Positions 57,790-64,000 of a stretch of DNA of 64,000 nt are shown in pieces (within the stretch, counting starts at the first letter, position 1; every line of letters begins with the position of its first letter). The stretch comes from Hoeflea prorocentri (lineage in GTDB: Bacteria; Pseudomonadota; Alphaproteobacteria; Rhizobiales; Rhizobiaceae): assembly GCF_027944115.1 (NCBI RefSeq), contig NZ_JAPJZI010000001.1, positions 3,844,001 to 3,908,000 on the forward strand. The letters run 5' to 3'. The translations under genes were made by a program, and so were the position numbers. Below the pieces are notes generated by a model. It ran no database searches, was not told where the DNA came from, and was given only the letters and a program-made list of their open reading frames with translations.

Positions 57790-58590
57790 TTGCTCTTATC
57801 CCGCGCGCCCAGGGACGCACGTCTCGCGCCTTATATTGATGCATTCTGGACCTGTGAAACCAGCCATGGAAACGAGCTGGAGCGGGTGCTGCCGAACGGC
57901 CGTACGCAGCTCTTCATAAACCTACACGAGGATGCCCTTCATCATTACGGGGTCGATGGATCGGTGCGGCAGAGCGCTTCCGGAATGGCGGTTCAGGGGC
58001 CGATGCTCAAGCCGACTGTTATCGATCGTGCCGAGCAGAGGAGCCTTTGCGGCGTTCTCTTCTCGCCCGGTGGAGCCTTTCCGTTTTTTCGCGGTCATTT
58101 GTCCGAGATCGGGTCGGACCTTGCAGATCTGGATTGCCTTTCCTGGAGCGATGGCTGGCGGACCCATGAATGTCTGCAAATGGCGCGCGCACCACAGGAG
58201 CGTCTGGACCTTCTGGAAGCGGCGTTCCTGGATCGTGCTCCGGTGGCCGATGAATGGGACCTTGCCGTTCGCAAGGCGGGCCATTTGCTGCGAAATGGAC
58301 ATCGCGTCCATACAGTCGCGGACCAATTGAATACGACCCGGCAAACGCTGATCACACGTTTTCGGGAGAGAACCGGAATGAAGCCCAAGACCTATTGCCG
58401 TATCGAGCGGTTCCAGCACCTTATTCGGACACGGTCGAACGCCGCTTCCTGGGCCGATGCAGCCTTTGACGCCGGTTACTCGGATCAATCTCATATGGCG
58501 CGGGAGTTCAGGCACTTCGGCGGCATCACACCGACTGAATACATGCCGGACAGACTTTCAGAACCCAATCATCTGCCTTTACGCGCTTGA
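57790..58590 (+). CDS. AraC family transcriptional regulator
   Basis: 266 aa. The N-terminal effector region (LAPYIDAFWTCE, LPNGRTQLFINL) is of the DUF6597/AraC type. Two HTHs follow: VHTVADQLNTTRQTLITRFRERTG and WADAAFDAGYSDQSHMAREFRHFGGITPTEY. The start is a TTG with GGAG 8 nt upstream; there is no nearby ATG. A VOC-family gene follows 34 nt later and may be its target. Confidence 0.85.
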   Translation: MLLSRAPRDARLAPYIDAFWTCETSHGNELERVLPNGRTQLFINLHEDALHHYGVDGSVRQSASGMAVQGPMLKPTVIDRAEQRSLCGVLFSPGGAFPFFRGHLSEIGSDLADLDCLSWSDGWRTHECLQMARAPQERLDLLEAAFLDRAPVADEWDLAVRKAGHLLRNGHRVHTVADQLNTTRQTLITRFRERTGMKPKTYCRIERFQHLIRTRSNAASWADAAFDAGYSDQSHMAREFRHFGGITPTEYMPDRLSEPNHLPLRA

Positions 58591-58624
58591 ATTTTCTTCA
58601 AGACGGGCTTGCGGTGAGGCGGTT

Positions 58625-59077
58625 ATGGCTCGTTGCATGACCTATACATCTGAACTCATCACACTCGAACCAAGGCTCATTGTCAGCGATGTCGATGCGG
58701 CCCTTGCCTTCTATCGCGATGCGTTCGGCGCGGAGCGCCTTGAACGCTTCACCGATCAATCCGGCCGCGTCGTCCATGCCGCGATGAGGCTCGGAAGGTC
58801 CGTTTTCACCATGACTGAGGCAGTTGCGGCGTGGGGGTTGTCCTCACCCGATGCGTCCTCCGGACCGGGCGTTTTGCTGCACCTTACGGTGCCTGATCCG
58901 GATATGACCGCCGACCGGATGCTCGCCCTCGGCGGCAGCACGGTCATTGAGATTGAAGATCGTCCCTATGGAAAGAGGGAAGGACGGGTTCTGGACCCGT
59001 TTGGGCATGCCTGGATCCTGAGCAAGACAATTGAGCAACTATCCAATGAGGAGATTGGAAAGCGTCTGAAGACATAA
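58625..59077 (+). CDS. VOC (glyoxalase/bleomycin-resistance fold) family protein
   Basis: 150 aa. It shows the paired beta-alpha-beta-beta-beta pattern: RLIVSDVDAALAFYRDAFGAE in the first half, and VPDPDMTADRMLALGG with DPFGHAWIL in the second. The last is a typical metal-side ending. GTGAGG precedes ATG 58625. The close link to the AraC gene is the only clue to its role. Confidence 0.82.
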   Translation: MARCMTYTSELITLEPRLIVSDVDAALAFYRDAFGAERLERFTDQSGRVVHAAMRLGRSVFTMTEAVAAWGLSSPDASSGPGVLLHLTVPDPDMTADRMLALGGSTVIEIEDRPYGKREGRVLDPFGHAWILSKTIEQLSNEEIGKRLKT

Positions 59078-59264
59078 CGCGCCAATCCACAAAACGGATC
59101 AGCTACCGGCCAACGGATTGCGGCTGGTGGGGCTGTCGGAATGACCGCTCCGGGCAAAAACTGACGGAATAATTTGCTTTGCGGATCAAAATTGCACACA
59201 CTCCACGTCCCGGACTGCATTGGCAACATCGCCGGTTAATGGACAGGATCGGAAGGAGAGTACA

Positions 59265-59753
59265 ATGTCTGATGCGGAGCAGCGATTGAAGGCCCTGGAC
59301 ATTACACTTCCCGCGCCCCTGAAATTGCCTCCCGGCATGGTCCTTCCATTCCCATGGGTGAATGTTCGGGGAGATCGAGCCTTCATATCAGGCCACGGAC
59401 CACAGGAAACCGACGGGGCTCCAGCGGGGCCTTTTGGCGCTTTGGGAGAGAGTGTGTCGGTGGAGGAAGGTTATGCGTCGGCACGCAAGGTCGGACTCTC
59501 GATGCTCGGCAGTCTGCAGCGCGAACTCGGCAGTCTAAATCGAATAACCGGATGGTGCCATGTCCATGGAATGATCAACTGTAACTCAGGTTTCAGCGAT
59601 ACACCCTCGGTTCTCAATGGCTTCACAGACCTGATAATTGAGGTTTTTGGAGAGGAAATTGGTCGTCATTCACGGACTGCAGTTGGAGTAGCCGGTCTAC
59701 CGATCAACTTCCCCGTTGAAGTTGAGGCAGAGGTTATGGTTTCACCGGCCTAG
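59265..59753 (+). CDS. RidA/YjgF family protein
   Basis: 162 aa. It has a chorismate-mutase-like fold with FISGHGPQETDG and the C-terminal region GVAGLPINFPVEVEAEVMV. Members remove reactive enamine or imine intermediates. The conserved arginine of true RidA (R105) is not in its usual context, so this may be a divergent subgroup. AAGGAG lies about 7 nt before the ATG. Confidence 0.8.
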   Translation: MSDAEQRLKALDITLPAPLKLPPGMVLPFPWVNVRGDRAFISGHGPQETDGAPAGPFGALGESVSVEEGYASARKVGLSMLGSLQRELGSLNRITGWCHVHGMINCNSGFSDTPSVLNGFTDLIIEVFGEEIGRHSRTAVGVAGLPINFPVEVEAEVMVSPA

Positions 59754-59939
59754 CTCATCGGTGATGGGGTTACCTGATTATCGTCGATCTGTAACCTTGA
59801 GCCCGCCAAAAGAGCCTACTTCGCAGGCAATCGCCAACACGACGTTCACTTGAACGAAACATGGCTACATCGTCCGCGCGGCTGCCCTGGATCAAATGCC
59901 AAGCGCATAATTGTCTATCATTTATAAATGTGAGGCCAG

Positions 59940-60377
59940 TCAGGAGCGCTTGCGGCGCAGACGTACGACGACGTCGATATGGGCAACTTCCATGCCCTCC
60001 GGGACTTCCGGAAGGCCGTTGACCGTCAGGCCGCCAGTCGGGATGTCCATGACCTCGTTTTCGCCTTCGATAAAGAAGTGCTGATGGTCGGAGGTGTTGG
60101 TGTCGAAATAGGTTTTGGACGATTCCACAGCCAGCACGCGCAGCATGCCGGCATCGGTGAACTGATGCAGCGTGTTGTAAACCGTTGCGAGCGAAACAGG
60201 TACGCCGGCGCCCACGGCCTCCTCATGCAGCTCCTCGGCCGTCAGGTGGCGGTCACCCTTGGCAAACAGCAGACCCGCCAGGGCAATTCTCTGGCGTGTT
60301 GGACGCAATCCTACGGACCGGAGGCGATCGCCGGCCATACGCGTGGGACAAGGTGTGTGTTCCGTTTCGCTATGCAT
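59940..60377 (-). CDS. irr: Iron response regulator Irr (Fur family)
   Basis: 145 aa. The winged HTH (GLRPTRQRIALAGLLF, SLATVYNTLHQFTDAGML) and the histidine-rich DHQHFF are typical of Irr. The N-terminus has a Cys-Pro dipeptide at residues 10-11, but not the full GCPWHD heme regulatory motif of Bradyrhizobium. Irr controls heme and iron genes in Rhizobiales. It is divergent from fabA, a conserved arrangement. Confidence 0.93.
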   Translation of the reverse strand: MHSETEHTPCPTRMAGDRLRSVGLRPTRQRIALAGLLFAKGDRHLTAEELHEEAVGAGVPVSLATVYNTLHQFTDAGMLRVLAVESSKTYFDTNTSDHQHFFIEGENEVMDIPTGGLTVNGLPEVPEGMEVAHIDVVVRLRRKRS

Positions 60378-60419
60378 CGCTCTGTCTTGACTGAGGCCCT
60401 CTGATGGGCAATTGGACGA

Positions 60420-60448
60420 TATATAACTTTAGACGGGGAATCTTTCAA
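60420..60448 (-). promoter_or_regulatory. Probable irr promoter
   Basis: On the minus strand TTGAAA (60443-60448) and TATATA (60420-60425) have a 17-bp spacer. They lie 43 nt upstream of the irr ATG in an A/T-rich patch. Confidence 0.6.
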
Positions 60449-60632
60449 TAGTGGAGTTTGAGTGTCCATTTTGATTTGCGCACAGGCGCAAACCGGACGT
60501 GGCATGATAGTGGTTGTAAGTTTCGCCTTAAGTCCATAATTGACAAGCGACGCTTTTCGCCAGCAAACAAGCTGTGGTAGGTTCTGGTGGGACAGGCCCA
60601 AAGCGCGTGGTATTCGGGAGTACAGTTTTTCA

Positions 60633-61148
60633 ATGAATGATCGGCCGTCGAGCTTCAGCTATGAAGACATTTTGACATGCGGGCATGGCACCATGTTCGG
60701 CCCGGGCAACGCGCAGCTTCCGCTTCCGCCCATGTTGATGTTTCACCGCATTACCGAGATATCGGAAACCGGCGGTGAGTATGACAAAGGCTTCATTAGA
60801 GCCGAATTTGATGTCACGCCCGATCTGTGGTTTTTCGGATGCCATTTCGAAGGCGATCCGGTGATGCCCGGCTGCCTTGGCCTTGATGCGCTCTGGCAGA
60901 TGACCGGCTTTTATCTCGGCTGGCTGGGCGAGCCTGGCAAGGGAAGGGCAATCTCGGTCGGCGAAGTCAAGCTTACGGAAATGATCACACCTGAAACCAA
61001 ACTCGTCGAGTTCGGGGTCGATTTCAAGCGGGTCATGCGTGGCCGGCTGGTACTCGGCACAGGCGATGGCTGGGCGAAAGCCGACGGCAAACCGGCCTAC
61101 AAGGCAACCGATCTCAGGGTCGGACTGTTCCAGGAAAAAGCGGACTAA
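60633..61148 (+). CDS. fabA: 3-hydroxydecanoyl-ACP dehydratase/isomerase
   Basis: 171 aa hot-dog-fold enzyme that dehydrates 3-hydroxyacyl-ACP and isomerises trans-2- to cis-3-decenoyl-ACP, the entry to unsaturated fatty acids. The catalytic histidine is in [15 protein letters not shown] and the aspartate in [15 protein letters not shown] 60633 gives the family's normal N-terminus. It starts the fabA-fabB-fabI series. Confidence 0.96.
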   Translation: MNDRPSSFSYEDILTCGHGTMFGPGNAQLPLPPMLMFHRITEISETGGEYDKGFIRAEFDVTPDLWFFGCHFEGDPVMPGCLGLDALWQMTGFYLGWLGEPGKGRAISVGEVKLTEMITPETKLVEFGVDFKRVMRGRLVLGTGDGWAKADGKPAYKATDLRVGLFQEKAD

Positions 61149-61218
61149 GTCCGGCGGCATCCGCGCCGTACGCCGCTTTTTGTCCCAATAACCGCAGTTT
61201 CTGTGGAAAGGAAACCGT

Positions 61219-62442
61219 ATGAAACGTGTTGTCGTCACCGGAATGGGGATCGTGTCATCCATTGGCAATGATGTCCAGGAAGTCACCCGGTCGCTGCGCG
61301 AGGCCAAATCCGGCATTACGTTCTCGGAAGAATTTGCTGAACATGGATTCCGCTGTCAGGTCTGGGGCGCTCCAACACTCGACCCGACAGATATGGTCGA
61401 CCGCCGCGCCATGCGCTTTCTGAGCAAGGGCGGTGCCTGGAACCATGTCGCCATGCAGCAGGCAATTGCCGATTCGGGCCTTGAGGAAGCAGAGATCACA
61501 CATGAACGCACGGGCATCGTGATGGGCTCGGGCGGGCCGTCGACCCGTACGATTGTCGATGCCGCGGATATCACGCGCGAGCGCGGCAGCCCGAAACGGA
61601 TCGGGCCTTTCGCCGTTCCGAAGGCCATGTCGTCGACGGCCTCGGCGACGCTTGCCACGTGGTTCAAGATCCACGGCGTGAACTACACAATCTCCTCGGC
61701 CTGCTCGACCTCGGCGCACTGTATCGGCAATGCCTACGAACTTATTCAGCTGGGCAAGCAGCAGATCGTCTTTGCCGGCGGACACGAGGATCTTGACTGG
61801 ACCATGTCGAACCTTTTCGACGCAATGGGCGCCATGTCGTCCAAATATAACGAGAACGGCCCTGAGACAGCCTCACGTGCCTACGACGTGGACCGCGACG
61901 GTTTTGTCATTGCGGGCGGCGCAGGCGTGCTGGTCCTCGAAGAACTCGAACACGCCAAGGCGCGGGGCGCGAAGATTTACGGCGAGATTGTCGGTTACGG
62001 CGCGACATCGGACGGACACGATATGGTGGCTCCATCCGGCGAAGGGGCAGTGCGCTGCATGAAGCTGGCCCTTTCGACGGTCGACGGATCCGTCGACTAT
62101 ATCAACACCCATGGCACCTCGACGCCGATCGGCGACAGCCGCGAAATCGGAGCGATCCGCGAGGTGTTCGGCGACGACATGCCTCACATTGCGTCGACCA
62201 AGTCCCTTACGGGACACTCGCTCGGCGCGACGGGCGTTCAGGAGTCGATCTATTCGCTGCTCATGATGAATGAGAGCTTTATCGGGGAAAGTGCGCATAT
62301 CAAGACGCTCGACCCCGAGTTCGAGGGCGTGCCGATTGTCCGCGAACGGATCGACAACGCAAAAATCGATACGGTTCTGTCCAACTCCTTCGGATTTGGC
62401 GGCACCAACGCAACACTGATATTCCGGCGCCACGAGGGGTAG
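61219..62442 (+). CDS. fabB: Beta-ketoacyl-ACP synthase I
   Basis: 407 aa condensing enzyme that extends the cis-3-decenoyl product of FabA. The Cys-His-His triad is in [21 protein letters not shown] and [10 protein letters not shown]. It lies 70 nt after fabA. GGAAAGG precedes the ATG. Confidence 0.96.
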   Translation: MKRVVVTGMGIVSSIGNDVQEVTRSLREAKSGITFSEEFAEHGFRCQVWGAPTLDPTDMVDRRAMRFLSKGGAWNHVAMQQAIADSGLEEAEITHERTGIVMGSGGPSTRTIVDAADITRERGSPKRIGPFAVPKAMSSTASATLATWFKIHGVNYTISSACSTSAHCIGNAYELIQLGKQQIVFAGGHEDLDWTMSNLFDAMGAMSSKYNENGPETASRAYDVDRDGFVIAGGAGVLVLEELEHAKARGAKIYGEIVGYGATSDGHDMVAPSGEGAVRCMKLALSTVDGSVDYINTHGTSTPIGDSREIGAIREVFGDDMPHIASTKSLTGHSLGATGVQESIYSLLMMNESFIGESAHIKTLDPEFEGVPIVRERIDNAKIDTVLSNSFGFGGTNATLIFRRHEG

Positions 62443-62450
62443 ACGTCAAA

Positions 62451-63242
62451 ATGGGTCAACTGATCAAGGGGAAGCGCGGCCTCATCATGGGGGTCGCCAA
62501 CGATCATTCGATTGCCTGGGGGATTGCCCAGGCGCTTCATGCAGAAGGCGCTGAACTGGCATTCACCTACCAGGGCGAAGCCTTTGGGCGGCGCCTGAAG
62601 CCGCTGGCAGAACAGGTCAATTCTGATTTCATGATGAATTGCGACGTCGAGGATATCGAGACGGTGGACGCCGTTTTCGAGGCCCTCGCCGAGCGCTGGG
62701 GCAGCATTGACTTCCTCGTCCATGCCATCGGCTTTTCCGACCGCAATGAGTTGCGCGGCCTCTACGCCGACACGACGCGGGAGAACTTCTCGCGGACCAT
62801 GGTCATCTCATGTTTCTCATTTACCGAGATCGCCAAACGGGCCGCGGCCCTCATGCCGGATGGCGGGGCGATGATCACGCTGACCTATGGCGGCGCGACG
62901 CGTGTCATGCCGAACTACAACGTCATGGGCGTAGCGAAGGCCGGCCTTGAGGCGAGCGTGCGCTATCTCGCCGCCGATTACGGCCCGGACAATATTCGCG
63001 TCAACGCGATTTCGGCCGGCCCTGTGCGGACGCTTGCAGGCGCAGGCATATCCGGGGCGCGCGAGATGTACAATTATCAACAGAGAAATTCGCCGATGCG
63101 GCGCAATGTGACGATCGATGATGTGGGCGGGGCCGCCGTCTATCTTCTGTCAGACCTGTCACGCGGCGTCACCGGCGAGGTGCACTTTGTGGATTCAGGC
63201 TACCACATCACGTCGATGCCGGTTCTGGACGAATTGAAATAG
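62451..63242 (+). CDS. fabI: Enoyl-ACP reductase (NADH)
   Basis: 263 aa SDR-fold enzyme that completes each elongation cycle. It has the FabI N-terminus GLIMGVANDHSIAWGIA and the Tyr-(x)6-Lys catalytic pair YNVMGVAK. It is only 8 nt after fabB. A strong terminator follows about 35 nt downstream. Confidence 0.96.
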   Translation: MGQLIKGKRGLIMGVANDHSIAWGIAQALHAEGAELAFTYQGEAFGRRLKPLAEQVNSDFMMNCDVEDIETVDAVFEALAERWGSIDFLVHAIGFSDRNELRGLYADTTRENFSRTMVISCFSFTEIAKRAAALMPDGGAMITLTYGGATRVMPNYNVMGVAKAGLEASVRYLAADYGPDNIRVNAISAGPVRTLAGAGISGAREMYNYQQRNSPMRRNVTIDDVGGAAVYLLSDLSRGVTGEVHFVDSGYHITSMPVLDELK

Positions 63243-63276
63243 TACCGGCCGGAAAACACTAGATCCTGCAGAAACG

Positions 63277-63309
63277 AAAAACCCGCTGCGGCGACCGCAG
63301 CGGGTTTTT
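63277..63309. terminator. Bidirectional intrinsic terminator between fabI and pnp
   Basis: An 11-bp GC-rich stem, ACCCGCTGCGG with CCGCAGCGGGT around a CGA loop, is flanked by an A-run on the left and a T-run on the right. It can stop transcription from fabI (plus) and from pnp (minus), whose stop codon is 21 nt away. Confidence 0.93.
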
Positions 63310-63329
63310 CTTTGGCTATTCCTGGTCGA

Positions 63330-64000
63330 TCAGTCTGCCGGCTCGCGAGGAATTTCCTCGCCGGTTTCCTGGTTCACGACCTTCATCGACAGGCGCACCT
63401 TGCCGCGATCGTCAAAGCCGAGAAGCTTGACGAAGACCTTGTCGCCTTCCTTGACGACATCGGAGGTCTTGCCGACACGTTCCTGCGCAAGCTGGGAAAT
63501 ATGCACCAGACCGTCACGCGGGCCGAAGAAGTTCACGAAGGCACCGAAATCGGCGACCTTGACCACTGTGCCCTCGTAGATCACGCCGACTTCCGGCTCA
63601 GCAACGATGGAATGGACCCATTTCTTCGCCGCCTCGATTTCCTTGGCGGAGGAGGAAGCGAACTTGATGGTTCCGTCGTCGTCGATATTGATCTTGGCGC
63701 CGGTCTTTTCCACGATCTCGCGGATGACCTTGCCGCCGGAGCCGATGACGTCGCGGATCTTGTCGACCGGGATGTTCATCACTTCGATGCGCGGAGCGAA
63801 CTCGCCGAGTTCCTCGCGACTCTCATTGATGGCCTTGCCCATCTCGCCGAGAATATGGAGACGACCGCCCTTGGCCTGATCGAGAGCGATCTGCATGATC
63901 TCCTCGGTGATGCCGGTGATCTTGATGTCCATCTGCAGCGAAGTGATGCCGTCCTTGGTGCCGGCCACCTTGAAGTCCATGTCGCCGAGATGGTCTTCGT
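63330..64000 (-). CDS. pnp: Polyribonucleotide nucleotidyltransferase, C-terminal part (5' end outside window)
   Basis: 3'-to-5' phosphorolytic exoribonuclease of the degradosome. The window holds the last about 223 residues: the end of the second RNase PH domain ([14 protein letters not shown]), the KH domain ([19 protein letters not shown]) and the S1 domain ([34 protein letters not shown]). The frame is open to the window edge. Confidence 0.97.
   Translation of the reverse strand, partial: EDHLGDMDFKVAGTKDGITSLQMDIKITGITEEIMQIALDQAKGGRLHILGEMGKAINESREELGEFAPRIEVMNIPVDKIRDVIGSGGKVIREIVEKTGAKINIDDDGTIKFASSSAKEIEAAKKWVHSIVAEPEVGVIYEGTVVKVADFGAFVNFFGPRDGLVHISQLAQERVGKTSDVVKEGDKVFVKLLGFDDRGKVRLSMKVVNQETGEEIPREPAD

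Overview
The window is a chromosomal segment of an alphaproteobacterium, most likely order Hyphomicrobiales (Rhizobiales). The signs are GC-rich coding DNA, a phosphatidylcholine synthase, Irr divergent from fabA-fabB-fabI, a class II pyrC-pyrE pair, the carboxyspermidine route to polyamines, and DUF2946-PCuA copper genes. Nearly all of it is core chromosome. I see no prophage, integrase, transposase gene or CRISPR array.

Layout. 1-4 kb (minus): pyrC, pyrE, carboxy(nor)spermidine synthase and nspC (cut by the window edge). 4-10 kb: M42 and M19 peptidases, photolyase, a short-chain dehydrogenase, a DUF3750 protein and a GlpR-type regulator. 10-16.4 kb, a metal block: znuA divergent from znuC-znuB-zur around a double Zur-like operator, then cueR and the copper ATPase copA with a 19-bp-spacer CueR promoter. 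16.4-18.3 kb: an esterase-like hydrolase and a beta-hydroxyacid dehydrogenase. 18.4-23.8 kb: a two-gene unit, a peptidoglycan hydrolase with membrane tail followed by a DUF2235 membrane hydrolase, next to tRNA-Arg(ACG). 23.9-28.9 kb (minus): DUF547, TVP38/TMEM64, FAD disulfide oxidoreductase and an orphan histidine kinase. 29-33 kb: rpmH-rnpA-yidC-engB and phosphatidylcholine synthase, then a periplasmic MsrB facing it. 33.7-42.5 kb: nitrilase-like amidase, argB, EamA transporter, HAD nucleotidase, PCuA with a DUF2946-like protein, LOG protein, dapD and dapE. 42.5-50.7 kb: a decayed gene, a Baeyer-Villiger-type monooxygenase coupled to a serine esterase, prs, a membrane-anchored LuxR-type regulator facing a Tat-exported multicopper oxidase, TerC and a methyltransferase. 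50.8-55.5 kb: arsC, truA, fmt, def, rmuC and a GFA protein, with a 301-bp palindromic MITE-like element filling the whole fmt-truA gap. 55.5-59.8 kb: MFS transporter, an unrecognised AT-richer gene, AraC regulator, VOC and RidA proteins. 59.9-64 kb: irr, fabA, fabB, fabI, a bidirectional terminator and the 3' part of pnp.

The most interesting items are: the palindromic element, which abuts truA and leaves it without a visible ribosome-binding site; the hydrolase pair beside the tRNA gene; the DUF547-TVP38-oxidoreductase-kinase cluster; the monooxygenase-esterase couple; and the perfect palindrome between the LuxR-type gene and the multicopper oxidase. All family calls are from reading the sequence, without database searches.
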